Made by a program: the position numbers and the translations under genes. From Streptantibioticus silvisoli (lineage in GTDB: Bacteria > Actinomycetota > Actinomycetes > Streptomycetales > Streptomycetaceae): a stretch of 64,000 nucleotides of DNA. Shown here in pieces: positions 7,541-19,447 of this stretch. Position 1 is the first letter of the stretch. Every line of letters starts with the position of its first letter. The stretch covers positions 62,001-126,000 of the forward strand of contig NZ_JAAGKO020000021.1 of assembly GCF_027947535.2 (NCBI RefSeq). Direction: 5' to 3'. Below the pieces are notes generated by a model that saw only the letters and a program-made list of their open reading frames with translations, searched no databases and was not told the DNA's origin.

Positions 7541-9906
7541 TCACCCGGCCCGCAGCAGCGCCACCGGATGGCCGGCGAACAACTCCCGCGCGGTCACGGT
7601 GCCTTCCAGGTCACGGCCGGTCAGCAGCTCGTGCCAGCGGCCCGGCGGCAGCGTCAGCGCCGTCTCCCGCCAGCCGCCCGCGTCCGCCAGCCGCCGGCTC
7701 AGCCGGGTGACCGCGGTGACCACCCGGCCGCCCCGGGCGAACGCCACCAGGTGGTCGGCGGCCGGGCCGTCCGCCGTCAGCGGCAGGTAGCCGCCGTCCG
7801 CCCCGAACGCCGCCGGCCACTCACGGCGCAGCCGCAGCGCCAGCGCCGTCATCCGCACCTTCACCGGTGACCCGGCCGTGATGCCGTCGTCGGCCCCGCC
7901 GGACAGCGCCCGCGGCAGCGGGGGACCGAAGCGGGCCGGCGCCCGGTTGTCCGGGTCGACCAGCGCCGCGTAGTCGTCCTCGGTGCCCTGGTAGACGTCC
8001 GGCACGCCCGGCATCGTCAGGTGCACCAGCGCGGCGCCCAGCGCGTTGGCCTCGGTGGCGGTGCGCAGCGCGCCGGCCAGCTCCGCCAGGTCGTGCCGGG
8101 CCGGACCGCACGGACCGGCCTCGACGAACGCCTCCACGGCCGCCTCGTACGCCGGGTCGCCGTCGGTCCACGAGGTGTGCAGCGCCGCCTCCCGCACCGA
8201 CTTCAGGATCGCCGGCTTCAGCCGTGCCGCGTCCGGGGAGCCCAGGCCGAACGCGGTCTGCCACGCCAGGTACTCCACGTGCGGGTCCGGCCCGCGCTCA
8301 CCGGTCAGCGCGGTGGCCCGCGCCAGCAGCCCGGCCCAGGCCGGCGGGTCCTGCGACAGCGCGGCGATCCTGGCCCGCACGTCCGCGCTGCGCTTGGTGT
8401 CGTGCGTGGACAGCACGTTCCCGGTCAGCGGCCACCGGGCCTGCCGATCGGCGCAGAACGCGTGGAAGCCGGCGACCGACGTGCCCGGCTCACCCGGCTC
8501 GCCGCCGACCTCGTTGAGCGAGAGCAGCGGCACGTACCGGTAGAACGCGCAGTCCTCCGCCGCCTTGGCGTGCGCCGCTGAGGCGACCTGCGCGAACCGC
8601 ACCGCGAAGTCCTCGGCCGCCGCCCCCGCCCCGGCGCGGCGCAGCGCCAGGTCGCGCACCGCCTCCACCGCCCGCACGCCCGCCTCGTCCGCCGCCGCCG
8701 CGCCCGCCGAGGCCGCGACCGCGTTCATGACGGCCGCCGAGCGCGGGTCGCCGTCGTAGGGGCGGTAGACCGGCATGCGGACCAGCACCTCGCGGATCGC
8801 GTCGCCCAGCGCCGCCGGCGGCAGGTCCGGGCGGGCGGTGCCGGCCGCGCGGCCCAGCCGTGCCACCTCGGCGGCCAGGTCACCGGTGACGACCCGGTAC
8901 GCCGCCCGGCGCGCGGTCGGCGCCCACTCACCGCCGCGGTCGGCGGCCGCACCGGTGAACTCCCGGTAGACGCCGACCAGTTCGCGCACGCCCGCCGGGT
9001 CGGTGAACAGCCCGTCGATCCGGCGCAGCGCGTCGTACCCGGTGGTGCCGTCGCAACTCCAGCCGTCCGGCAGCGCCTCGTCACCGCACAGGATCTTCTC
9101 CACCACCGTCCACCGCCCGCCGCAGCCCTCGCGCAGCCGGTCGAGGTAGCCGGCCGGATCCGCCAGCCCGTCGGGGTGGTCGATGCGCAGGCCGTCGGCG
9201 ACCCCCTGCGCCAGCAGCCGCAGCAGCGTGCCGTGGGTGGCGTCGAAGACGTCCCGGTGCTCGACGCGCACGCCGATCAGCTCCGAGACGGTGAAGAACC
9301 GCCGGTAGTTCAGCTCGGTGCGGGCCCGGCGCCAGTAGGCCAGCGTGTAGTGCTGCGCGGCCAGCAACCGCGGCAGCGGCAGCTGCTCGGTGCCGGGTCG
9401 CAAGGGGAACGCGTGCTCGTAGTAGCGCAGTTCACCGTCCTGGACCCGCATCGCCGCCGCCTCGTCGGCCGGTTCGCCGCCCAGCACCGGCAGCATCACC
9501 GTGCCGCCGCCGGCCGCCCAGTCGATGTCGAACCAGTGCGCGTACGCGCTGCCGGGCCCGTTGCGCAGCACGTCCCACAGCGGGGCGTTGAGCCGTTCCG
9601 GGGCCGGCACCGCCATGTGGTTGGGCACGCAGTCCAGCACCAGGCCCAGACCGTGCGCCCGGGCCGCCGCCGACAGCGACCGCAGTCCCGCCTCACCGCC
9701 CAGCTCCTCGCGCACCCGGTCGTGCGCCACCACGTCGTAGCCGTGCGGCGAGCCCGGCACCGCCTCCAGCACCGGCGACAGGTGCAGGTGGGAGACGCCC
9801 AGCGACGCCAGGTACGGCACCGCGGCCTCGGCGGCGGCGAACCCGAAGCCCGGCTGGATCTGCAACCGGTAGGTGGCGGTGGGCGGTGCGGGGACCGCGG
9901 CGGCGC

Positions 9907-9910
<4 letters not shown>
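7541..9910 (-). CDS. treY: Maltooligosyl trehalose synthase TreY
   Basis: This 789-aa GH13 enzyme converts the reducing-end alpha-1,4 bond of maltodextrin to the alpha,alpha-1,1 bond of trehalose. The N-terminus (TATYRLQIQPGFGFAAAEAAVPYLASLGVSH) and HLSPVLEAVPGSPHGYDVVAH are diagnostic, as are VLDCVPNHMA, GLRIDHPDGL (nucleophile Asp), VVEKIL (Glu) and TGNVLSTHDTKRS. It starts with GTG at 9910, whose bases overlap the treX stop codon (GTGA), so translation is coupled to treX. Open frame upstream of this GTG lies inside treX and is not part of the protein. Confidence 0.95.
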
Positions 9911-12039
<2,129 letters not shown>

Positions 12040-12331
12040 GTCCACGACTCTTCCACTTGGGTGCCCGGTCGTCCGGTCGCGTGTCCGTGTTCCGGCGAAT
12101 TTCCGCGAATCTTCCCCCTGAACGGGTGGCCGAACCGCGGTCCTCACGTACCACTGAGGGTATGCGAGGAGTGTTTCCGGCGGTCGCCGCCGTACGCCCC
12201 ACGAAGGGCGCGGGTGTCGAAGACGTGAAACTCCGTAACCGCGCGCGGTGTTGGGCTGCACGGCTCCCCCGGCCGCAGTAGTCTCCTTGATCGTGGACGG
12301 GGGGATCGAGCTGGAGCGAAGAGGCGGTGCG

Positions 12332-13588
12332 GTGGAGACGTCGGGTGGCCTGGTGGTGCCGGGCGGGGGCGACCAGGGGGACCTGGCCGGCTCCGAGGCG
12401 CGGACCGTGACGGTCTCCCTCGCCAGGACCGGGCCGGCCCTGCAGATCGGCACCGAGCTGGACTGGGACGCCCGCGACTGGGACGAGGTGCGCGACCGTG
12501 CCCGCCGGGCCGGCCGCGCCTACGTCTGGCTCAACCTGGTCGAGCAGCGGCTGCGGGCCGTCGTCAACGCGGTCCTGCGGCCCATCTACGAGCCGGTGCA
12601 CGGCGAGGAGTGGGTGGTGGCCGCCGCCGGGCCGGCCGGCCACGAATGGGTGCAGCGCGCCTCCGCGGTCCGCGAGGTCAGCCGCCGCAAGGGCTACCTG
12701 CTCGACCCGGCCGACGACAACATCCTCAGCTTCCTCACCCTGCCGCAGCTGCGTGAGCTGATCGTCCAGCACTGGCCCTGCTTCGACCCCTACCTCGACG
12801 AACGCCGCGAACTCGAACTCGTCCTCGACGAGCTGGAGGTCGCCCGGCACGTCGTCAACCGCAACCGCGCGCTGTCGGAGACCGTGCTGGCCCAGGCCGA
12901 ACGCGCCGCCGGCCGGCTGCTGGGCATGCTCGGCGCCGACCACCGCTCGGTACCCGGCGACCGCGTCCGGGTCGACGCGGTCGAGGAGATCGTCGGCGAC
13001 CGCTACGCCGACGTCATCGGCGTCCACCCCGACCGGGTCCGGCTGATGCGGCAGCTGCCCGCCGAGGAGCTGTTCGGCGGCGCCCGCCGGCTGGACGCCA
13101 TAGGCATAGGCCTCAACCTGCTGGTCCAGAACTACTCCGGCCGCCGCCTGGTACGGCTGGCGGAGTCCGGCAGCCGCATCCGCCTGCTGTTCCTCAACCC
13201 GGCCAGCAGCACGGTGCGCCGCCGCGAACGGGAACTGGGCCTGGGCCGCGGCGAGATCAGCCGCGGCGTGGAGATGAACATCATCCATATGCGCCGGGTC
13301 CGCGCCCGGCTGCGCGATCCCGGCGCCTTCGAGATCCGCGTCTACGACGAGACCCCGCGCTTCAGCGCCTACCTCGTCGACGGCGACGGCGCCGACGGGC
13401 TCGCCGTGGTGCAGAACTACCTGCGCCGCTCGCGGGGCATCGAGTCCCCCGTGATCGTCCTGCGCGGCGGCACCCGCCACCTCGTCCACCACCCCGACCA
13501 CGGCCACGCCGACCGTGACGGCGGACTCTTCGAGATCTACCGCGAGGAGTTCGAAGGCGTCTGGGCGGACTCCAGACCGGTCTCGTGA
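12332..13588 (+). CDS. SAV2148-family HEPN domain protein
   Basis: A 418-aa protein I recognise as the streptomycete SAV2148 family, whose members carry a HEPN-type domain; the biochemical role is unknown. Highly conserved tracts include AGRAYVWLNLVEQRLRAVV, VREVSRRKGYLLDPADDN, FLTLPQLRELIVQHWPCF and GARRLDAIGIGLNLLVQN. The GTG at 12332 has AGAGG 8 bases upstream, and the N-terminus that results (VETSGGL) aligns with what I recall of homologues. An upstream GTG at 12293 sits 8 bases after TAGTCT and could be an alternative leaderless start. The gene is alone on its strand here. Confidence 0.8.
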   Translation: METSGGLVVPGGGDQGDLAGSEARTVTVSLARTGPALQIGTELDWDARDWDEVRDRARRAGRAYVWLNLVEQRLRAVVNAVLRPIYEPVHGEEWVVAAAGPAGHEWVQRASAVREVSRRKGYLLDPADDNILSFLTLPQLRELIVQHWPCFDPYLDERRELELVLDELEVARHVVNRNRALSETVLAQAERAAGRLLGMLGADHRSVPGDRVRVDAVEEIVGDRYADVIGVHPDRVRLMRQLPAEELFGGARRLDAIGIGLNLLVQNYSGRRLVRLAESGSRIRLLFLNPASSTVRRRERELGLGRGEISRGVEMNIIHMRRVRARLRDPGAFEIRVYDETPRFSAYLVDGDGADGLAVVQNYLRRSRGIESPVIVLRGGTRHLVHHPDHGHADRDGGLFEIYREEFEGVWADSRPVS

Positions 13589-13776
13589 CGTCCCGGCCGC
13601 CCGCGCGGACCGGCGGGGCGGCGCCGGTGTTCCTCCGCAGACGTCCCGCCGCCGCGCGTTCCTTCTCCGGCCGCCCGCGGTCCCGCGCACGGCCGGCCAC
13701 GGTCTTCGGTGCGGGCCAGGGCCCTGGGCGTGGGCCCCGGGTGCGGGCCGCCGTCAGCGGCCCGGCACGCCGTGCG

Positions 13777-14148
13777 TCACTCCTCCGCCGTGCGGTATCC
13801 CGGGATCGACGGCCAGCGGACCGTCAGCACCACCGACTCCTGCTCGGCGATCCAGGAGTGGTCGACGCCGCGGCCCCACACCACGTAGTCGCCCTGCTCG
13901 GCCAGCAGGACGCTGCGGCCGGGCAGTTCGACCCGGAAGCGGCCGCTGATCAGCACCAGCAGCGCGGTGCGGTCCTCACCGGTGACCCACTCGCTCCGTT
14001 CGTCGCCCGGCGGGTGGATCCCCCATTTGATCTCCACGTCCGTGCTGTGCCGGGGGTCGCCGGGGTCCTTGAAGTGCCCCAGCAGCCAGCCCCGGTCCAG
14101 CGGGGCGTCCTTGCCCGCGTTGCCCACGTACACACTGCCGTCGTCCAT
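13777..14148 (-). CDS. Cupin-fold protein (often mislabelled signal peptidase I)
   Basis: A 123-aa single-domain beta-barrel protein. The alternating strand pattern with EIKWGIHPPGDERSEW, TALLVLISGRFRVELPG and VWGRGVDHSWIAEQESVVLTVRW is cupin-like, with the GDYVVWGRGVDHSW stretch matching cupin motif 2. It lacks any membrane segment or the Ser/Lys dyad of signal peptidase. Ligand and reaction are unknown. The ATG follows TACGGT by 6 bases with no Shine-Dalgarno sequence. It lies 51 bases downstream of the chelatase gene at the end of the sulfur locus but appears to have its own promoter. Confidence 0.7.
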   Translation of the reverse strand: MDDGSVYVGNAGKDAPLDRGWLLGHFKDPGDPRHSTDVEIKWGIHPPGDERSEWVTGEDRTALLVLISGRFRVELPGRSVLLAEQGDYVVWGRGVDHSWIAEQESVVLTVRWPSIPGYRTAEE

Positions 14149-14154
14149 GATCGG

Positions 14155-14160
14155 ACCGTA
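14155..14160 (-). promoter_or_regulatory. Putative -10 element (TACGGT) of the cupin gene, leaderless type
   Basis: Reverse strand TACGGT-CCGATC-ATG: a good TANNNT box exactly 6 bases before the start codon and no ribosome-binding site. Confidence 0.5.
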
Positions 14161-14199
14161 GCACCGGCCGCCGGGCCCCCGACCGGGCGGCCCCGGCCG

Positions 14200-14955
14200 T
14201 CACAGCGCCGCGTCGAACCGCCGCAGCACCAGCCGCGCCACCTCCGGCGCCGGCCCCAGCACCCCCGACAGCAGGTCCGCGCCGGAGTCCGCGGCGTCGG
14301 CCGCCACCCGGTCCGGCAGCCGCCCGGGCGCCAGCACGTACGGCGCCACCACGATGTGCCGGGCGCCCTCGCCGCGCAGCGCCCGCACCGCGTCACCGGT
14401 GCGCGGCGACGCGGTCGAGGCGTACGCGGGACGCACCGCCCGCCAGCCGCCGCGCTCGCGCCACTGCCGCGCGACGTCCTCGATGACCGCCAGCGCCCCG
14501 GCGTCGGAGGTCCCGGCCGCCGCCAGCACCACCGCGGTCGACGCCCGGTCCCACGCCGCGCCGGCCTCGGACAGCCGCCGCTCCAGCGCCTCCACCAGCA
14601 GCGGCGAAGGACCCAGCACCGGCGCCTGCCGCACCGTGAGCCCCGGGTGCCGTTCACGCGCCGCGGCCAGCACCGACGGCACGTCGCACCGGGCGTGGTA
14701 GGCCGCCGTCAGCAGCAGCGGCACCGCGACGACGTCACGGACCGCCCCGGCGGCGAGCCGGTCCAGCACGGCGCCGACGGCCGGGTCGCAGTGGTCGAGG
14801 AACGCGGTCTCCACCCGCGTCCGCGGCCGCAGCGCCGCCACCCGGGCCGCCAGCGTCCGCACGGTCGCCGCGTGCCGCGGGTCCCGGCTGCCGTGCGCGA
14901 CCAGCAGCAGCACCGGCGCGGCGGTGGCGGTTCGGGGTGCGGCGGCGGGCGTCAT
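14200..14955 (-). CDS. Sirohydrochlorin chelatase (CbiX/SirB-type)
   Basis: A 251-aa class II chelatase of the CbiX family in its long, two-repeat form. VLLLVAHGSRDPRH holds the first metal-binding His, and VAVPLLLTAAYHARCDVP the second. A second, weaker half-repeat (VVLAAAGTSDAGAL ... IVVAPYVLAPGRLPDRV) follows. Its place at the end of the sulfur operon, coupled by ATGA overlap to the transporter permease, suggests that it inserts ferrous iron for the sirohaem of the sulfite reductase encoded upstream. Cobalt insertion is the alternative but no cobalamin genes are near. The true start is ATG 14955. Confidence 0.85.
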   Translation of the reverse strand: MTPAAAPRTATAAPVLLLVAHGSRDPRHAATVRTLAARVAALRPRTRVETAFLDHCDPAVGAVLDRLAAGAVRDVVAVPLLLTAAYHARCDVPSVLAAARERHPGLTVRQAPVLGPSPLLVEALERRLSEAGAAWDRASTAVVLAAAGTSDAGALAVIEDVARQWRERGGWRAVRPAYASTASPRTGDAVRALRGEGARHIVVAPYVLAPGRLPDRVAADAADSGADLLSGVLGPAPEVARLVLRRFDAAL

Positions 14956-15947
14956 ACCAGCAGGCCCCTGGAGCGCAGCACGCGCCGCTCGACCGGCTTG
15001 AAGACCAGCAGCTCGATGCCGATGCCGACCACCAGGATCAGCAGGATCGCCGCCAGCACACCCGGCATGTCGGAGTTGGTCCGGGCGTTCTCCAGCAGCT
15101 GCCCCAGCCCGGTGCCCAGCATCGGGGAGGTGGCGATGATCTCCGCCGCCATCAGCGAGCGCCAGGCGAACGCCCAGCCCTGCTTCAGGCCCGACAGGTA
15201 GCCGGGCAGCGCGGCCGGCAGCAGCACGTGCCGCACCCCGCGCAGCCCGGTCGCCCCGATCGTGCGCCCGGCCCGCAGGAACAGCGGCGGCACCTGGTCG
15301 ATGCCCGACACCAGCCCGTTGGCGATCGACGGCACCGCGCCGAGCAGCACGACCGCGTAGATCGTGGAGTTGTTCAGCCCGAACCAGATGATCGCGGCCG
15401 GCACCCACGCCACCGACGGCATGGCCTGCAGGCCGGACAGGATCGGGCCGATCGCGGCGCGCACCGGGGCGACCCGGGCCACCAGCAGGCCCAGCGGCGT
15501 GCCGATCACCACCGAGGCGACGTACCCGAGGGCGCCGCGCGACAGCGACGTCCAGATGTAGCCGAACAGGGTGCCCTGCAACCACATCTGGTGCACCGAG
15601 CCGGCCACGTCGGCGGGGGAGGGCAGCTCGTAGTGCGGCTTGACCTGGAAGTGGTACGCCAGCTGCCACACCACCAGCACCAGCAGCACCGCGAGCACCG
15701 GCGGGGCGACCTTGTCCCGCAGCAGGTGCCACACCGGCACCTTGGCCGCCGCCCGGGTCTCCAGCGCGTCCAGCCCCGCCTCCAGACCGGCCAGGTCGGA
15801 CCGGCCCCGCCCGCCGGCGGCCGTGACGCCGGCGGCGTCCGCCGCGGTGAGCGCGGTCCCGGACCCGGAGGACCCGGTGCCGGTGGGCTCGGCGGGCCGC
15901 GGCTCGGCGGCACCCGGCCCGGCGGCCTTCGTCTCAGCGCTGCCCAT
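14952..15947 (-). CDS. ABC transporter permease, sulfonate/taurine type (SsuC/TauC-like)
   Basis: A 331-aa integral membrane protein. After about 80 residues of low-complexity cytoplasmic N-terminus there are about six membrane segments and the BPD_transp_1 domain, with the EAA loop around GLRGVRHVLLPAALPGYLSGLKQGW. It overlaps the ATPase gene by 14 bases and the chelatase gene by 4, so the set is co-translated. With the neighbouring ATPase and lipoprotein it forms an importer of an organosulfur compound or sulfate analogue; the cargo is inferred from the context (cys genes). The long Pro/Gly/Ala-rich N-terminus before the first membrane helix is unusual. Confidence 0.85.
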   Translation of the reverse strand: MGSAETKAAGPGAAEPRPAEPTGTGSSGSGTALTAADAAGVTAAGGRGRSDLAGLEAGLDALETRAAAKVPVWHLLRDKVAPPVLAVLLVLVVWQLAYHFQVKPHYELPSPADVAGSVHQMWLQGTLFGYIWTSLSRGALGYVASVVIGTPLGLLVARVAPVRAAIGPILSGLQAMPSVAWVPAAIIWFGLNNSTIYAVVLLGAVPSIANGLVSGIDQVPPLFLRAGRTIGATGLRGVRHVLLPAALPGYLSGLKQGWAFAWRSLMAAEIIATSPMLGTGLGQLLENARTNSDMPGVLAAILLILVVGIGIELLVFKPVERRVLRSRGLLV

Positions 15948-16725
15948 GGCGGCTGATCTCCTCCCGCAGTCGGCCGGTGATCTCCACCGACAGGTCGGCG
16001 ACGCCCGTGTCCTCGATGCGCCGCGGCTGCGGGATGTCCACCCGCCACTCCTCGATGATCCGTCCCGGCCGCGAGGACAGCAGCACGACGCGCTGGGCGA
16101 GCCGGACCGCCTCACGGACGTTGTGCGTCACGAACAGCACCGAGATCCCGGTGCGCTCCCAGATCCGGGTCAGCTCCTCGTGCAGCACGTCGCGGGTGAT
16201 GGCGTCCAGCGCGGCGAACGGCTCGTCCATCAGCAGCAGCCGGCTGTCCTGCGCCAGCGCCCGCGACAGCGCCACCCGCTGCCGCATACCGCCGGACAGC
16301 TCGTGCACCCGCTTGCCGTAGGCGCCCTTGAGCCGGACCAGCTCCAGCAACTCCTCGGCGCGCTCGCGGCGTTCGGCCCGCGGCACGCCGCGCATCCGCA
16401 GCGTCAGCTCGACGTTGCGGCCGGCCGTCAGCCACGGGAAGAGCGCGTGCTCCTGGAACATCAGCGCCGGCCGCCCGGCGGTGTCGATGCCGCCGCGGGT
16501 CGGCCGGTCCAGGCCGGCGACCATGTTGAGCAGCGTCGACTTGCCGCAGCCCGACGCCCCCAGGAGGCAGACGAACTCACCGGGTGCGACATCGAGCGTG
16601 ATGTCCTCCAGCACGGGAAGTTCCGCGCCGGGCCGGCCGAAGGACTTCGACACCTGCCGCACGCGGGCCGCGTACGCCGTGCCGTCGTCGTGCCGGACGG
16701 TCTGTTCGGTGACCGCAGTGGCCAT
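15934..16725 (-). CDS. ABC transporter ATP-binding protein, sulfonate/nitrate type (SsuB/TauB-like)
   Basis: The 263-aa ATPase has Walker [10 protein letters not shown], signature LSGGMRQR, Walker [14 protein letters not shown] and the switch His (FVTHN). This sequence pattern belongs to the aliphatic sulfonate/nitrate/taurine subfamily. The ATG at 16725 follows AGGAGG by 8 bases; a GTG 9 bases upstream is too close to that site. It lies 31 bases after the binding-protein gene and overlaps the permease gene. Confidence 0.92.
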   Translation of the reverse strand: MATAVTEQTVRHDDGTAYAARVRQVSKSFGRPGAELPVLEDITLDVAPGEFVCLLGASGCGKSTLLNMVAGLDRPTRGGIDTAGRPALMFQEHALFPWLTAGRNVELTLRMRGVPRAERRERAEELLELVRLKGAYGKRVHELSGGMRQRVALSRALAQDSRLLLMDEPFAALDAITRDVLHEELTRIWERTGISVLFVTHNVREAVRLAQRVVLLSSRPGRIIEEWRVDIPQPRRIEDTGVADLSVEITGRLREEISRHGQR

Positions 16726-16756
16726 CGGTCTCACCTCCTGAGGGGTCGGGCGCTCG

Positions 16757-17878
16757 TCACAGACCGGCGTCGGAGACGGCCGGCCGGCCCTCGGCGGCCA
16801 GCACCTTGTTCAGCGGCCCCAGGTCGTAGATCCCCTTCAGGTCCGGCTGCTGGAGCAGGCCGGCCTTCACCGCGTGGTCGGCCTCGGCCTGGAGGGTGGA
16901 GGCCAGCGGGTCGTCGGTGACCTCCACGTTGGCGAACGCCGAGTCGAGCACCGAGGTCGGCAGCGGCTTGCCGGACAGCGCCGTCAGCTGCTGGTTGATG
17001 GCCTGCTTGGCGCCGGCCGGGTTGGCCTTGATCCACGCGTTGGTGTCGACCGAGCCGCGCAGCACCGCCTCGACCACGTCCGGGTGCGCGGCGAGGAACT
17101 TCTGCGACACGACGATGTTGGTGATGACGAACTGGCCCTTGGGCCACAGCGACTTCTCGTTGAGCAGCACCTTGCCGCCCTCGGCGACCAGCTGCGAGGC
17201 GGTGGGCTCCGGCACCCAGGCGCCGTCGATGCCGCCCTGGCGGAAGACGACCGGCGTGGTCTTGTTGTCGATCCGCTCGACCGTCACGTCGCCCTTGCCG
17301 GACTGCGCGTCCTCCTTGTAGCCCTGCGACGCCAGGTAGTTCAGCAGCGCCACGTCCTGGGTGTTGCCCAGCTGCGGGGTGGCGATGCGCTTGCCGCGCA
17401 GGTCCTTGAGGCTGTGGACCTTCTTCGGGTTGACCACGAGGTCGACGCCGCCGGAGGCGGAGCCGGAGATGATCCTCAGGTCCTGGCTGTGCGACTTGAC
17501 GTAGGCGTTGATGGCCGGCGAGGGGCCGATCCAGCCGATGTCGATGGCACCGGCGTTGAGCGCCTCGACCTCCGACGGGCCGGCGTTGAAGACCTGGGTG
17601 TCGATCTTCGTGGCGCCCAACTGCTTCTGGAACAGGCCCTTTTGCAGGCCCACCAGCGCGGTGGCGTGGGTGACGTTGGCGAAGTAGCCGATGCGCACGG
17701 TCGACGCCGACAGCTTCTTGCCGGAGGCGGCCGGCGCGGGCGCCGCGGTGTGCGACGCGGTGGACTTCGACCCGTAACTGCACGCGGCCAGCGCGCCGGC
17801 CAGCAACGGCAGGACGGCGACGGCGGCCAGCACACGGGTACGCCGCGCGGAGCGGCGGGCGGGGGAGACGCGTATCAC
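16757..17878 (-). CDS. ABC transporter substrate-binding lipoprotein (aliphatic sulfonate family)
   Basis: A 373-aa lipoprotein. The signal peptide carries the lipobox LAGALAACS, so it is anchored outside the membrane. The mature protein shows the SsuA/TauA-type fold: VRIGYFANVTHATALVGLQKGLF, GPSEVEALNAGAIDIGWIGPSPAINAY and ATPQLGNTQDVALLNYL. It is expected to bind a sulfonate or related sulfur compound because it follows cysDN and precedes matching transporter genes. The GTG at 17878 is chosen for the GAGAGGA 9 bases upstream and because it begins a normal twin-Arg-rich lipoprotein signal; longer open frame upstream is not likely to be coding. Confidence 0.9.
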   Translation of the reverse strand: MIRVSPARRSARRTRVLAAVAVLPLLAGALAACSYGSKSTASHTAAPAPAASGKKLSASTVRIGYFANVTHATALVGLQKGLFQKQLGATKIDTQVFNAGPSEVEALNAGAIDIGWIGPSPAINAYVKSHSQDLRIISGSASGGVDLVVNPKKVHSLKDLRGKRIATPQLGNTQDVALLNYLASQGYKEDAQSGKGDVTVERIDNKTTPVVFRQGGIDGAWVPEPTASQLVAEGGKVLLNEKSLWPKGQFVITNIVVSQKFLAAHPDVVEAVLRGSVDTNAWIKANPAGAKQAINQQLTALSGKPLPTSVLDSAFANVEVTDDPLASTLQAEADHAVKAGLLQQPDLKGIYDLGPLNKVLAAEGRPAVSDAGL

Positions 17879-18013
17879 GGTAAGGGGTCCTCTCAAGGGC
17901 CCGGCCGTGCGTGGGGGGTCGATCTCAGGCCGGGAAGGCAGCAGGTTCTCGGTACGGGGACAACGGGCACGGCGCCGCTGGGGCGGAGCACCGCGCACTG
18001 GCGAAGGCGCAGG

Positions 18014-18115
18014 TCAGCGCACACATCGCCCGACCCCGCCCTGCCCGCTGCCGAGCGTGCCGCTACCGACCCGGCCGCCTTCCTTGGCGAAGCCGGAGAA
18101 CGCTTCGGTGGACAT
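18014..18115 (-). CDS. Candidate 33-aa small ORF directly abutting cysN
   Basis: The ATG begins right after the cysN stop codon (TAGATG), the same junction that joins cysD to cysN. AGGAGG lies 14 bases upstream inside the cysN end. The product begins MSTEAFSGFAKEGGRVGSG, is Gly-rich and has one Cys near its end. I know no family for it. It may be a real small protein, or a chance frame in the 237-base gap before the transporter genes. The remaining gap (17879-18013) shows no other feature. Confidence 0.35.
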   Translation of the reverse strand: MSTEAFSGFAKEGGRVGSGTLGSGQGGVGRCVR

Positions 18116-19447
18116 CTAGAAGTCCCACCCCTCCTGGTCCGCCCCGGCCGCCGCGGCCGGCCCGGCGAACGCCTCGCCCGCCATCCCGGCGGTCAGCGTG
18201 GAGCCGTCGGCCGGGTCGATGAGCAGGAAGGAGCCGGTCAGCCGGGAGTCCTGGTAGGCGTCGAGCGGCAGCGGTTCGGCGGTGCGCACGGTGATGCCGC
18301 CGATGTCGTTGACGTCGAGCTGCCCGGGGTCGGCCACGTGGGCGAGGCCGGCGGTCAGGTCGATCCGGTACGGCAGTGCCTTGACGATGGCCTTGACCGT
18401 GCGGGTGGCGTGCTTGAGCAGCACCCGGTCGCCCACCTTCAGCGGGCGTTCGTGCAGGTGGCAGACGGTGCCCTCGACGTCCTGGGTGATGCTGGGCGGT
18501 TCGGCGGCCGGGGCGATCAGGTCGCCGCGGGAGATGTCGAGGTCGTCGGCGAGCAGCACGGTCACCGACTGGGGCGCCCACGCCGCCTTCACCGGTTCGC
18601 CGAGCGCGTCGATGCCGGTGATGACGCTGCGCCCGCCGGACGGCAGCACGGTGACCTCGTCGCCGACCCGCAGGACACCGGCGGCGATGCGGCCGGCGTA
18701 GCCGCGGTAGTCGGGGTGGTCGCTGGTCTGCGGCCGGATGACGTACTGCACCGGGAAGCGGGCCGGTTGCGCCGAGGGGTCCTCGCCGACGGGCACGGTC
18801 TCCAGGTGCTCCAGGACGGTCGGGCCGCCGTACCAGTCCATGTGCGCCGAAGGGGTGACCACGTTGTCGCCGGCCAGCGCGCTGATCGGGATCGCGGTGA
18901 TGTCCGGCACGCCCAGCGAGGCGGCGTAGGCGGTGAACTCCTCCGCGATCGCGGCGAAGGCCGGCTCCGCGTAGTCGACGAGGTCCATCTTGTTGACGGC
19001 CAGCACGACGTGCGGGACGCGCAGCAGGGCGGCGACGGCGGCGTGCCGGCGGGTCTGCTCCACCACGCCGTTGCGGGCGTCGACCAGCACCACGGCGAGC
19101 TGGGCGGTGGAGGCGCCGGTGACCATGTTGCGGGTGTACTGCACGTGGCCGGGGGTGTCGGCCAGGATGAAGCGGCGCGCGGGGGTGGCGAAGTAGCGGT
19201 AGGCGACGTCGATGGTGATGCCCTGTTCGCGTTCGGCGCGCAGGCCGTCGGTGAGCAGGGCCAGGTCCGGGGTCTGCTGGCCGCGCCGCAGGGAGGCGGC
19301 CTCGACCGCTTCGAGCTGGTCGGTCAGGACGGATTTGGAGTCGTGCAGCAGCCGGCCCACGAGGGTGGACTTGCCGTCGTCGACGGAGCCGGCGGTGGCG
19401 AACCGCAGCAGGGAGGTGGCCGCGAGGGTCTGGCCCGTGGGCGTCAT
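18116..19447 (-). CDS. cysN: Sulfate adenylyltransferase subunit 1 CysN (GTPase)
   Basis: A 443-aa translation-factor-type GTPase that drives ATP sulfurylase. G1 is AGSVDDGKST, followed by the switch region GITIDVAYRYF, G3 DTPGHVQY and G4 NKMD. This is the stand-alone CysN without the fused CysC kinase found in mycobacterial CysNC; cysC is separate upstream. The ATG follows the cysD stop codon with no gap. CysD and CysN act together to form APS from sulfate and ATP. Confidence 0.97.
   Translation of the reverse strand: MTPTGQTLAATSLLRFATAGSVDDGKSTLVGRLLHDSKSVLTDQLEAVEAASLRRGQQTPDLALLTDGLRAEREQGITIDVAYRYFATPARRFILADTPGHVQYTRNMVTGASTAQLAVVLVDARNGVVEQTRRHAAVAALLRVPHVVLAVNKMDLVDYAEPAFAAIAEEFTAYAASLGVPDITAIPISALAGDNVVTPSAHMDWYGGPTVLEHLETVPVGEDPSAQPARFPVQYVIRPQTSDHPDYRGYAGRIAAGVLRVGDEVTVLPSGGRSVITGIDALGEPVKAAWAPQSVTVLLADDLDISRGDLIAPAAEPPSITQDVEGTVCHLHERPLKVGDRVLLKHATRTVKAIVKALPYRIDLTAGLAHVADPGQLDVNDIGGITVRTAEPLPLDAYQDSRLTGSFLLIDPADGSTLTAGMAGEAFAGPAAAAGADQEGWDF

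Noticed and set aside
12293-12331. GTG at 12293 as start of the SAV2148-family gene
   Set aside because: It has a TAGTCT box 8 bases before it, but GTG 12332 has a ribosome-binding site and matches the N-terminus of homologues as I recall them. Kept as an alternative only.
13777-14148. Signal peptidase I (a label seen on homologues)
   Set aside because: No membrane segment and no Ser/Lys catalytic motifs; the sequence is cupin-like.
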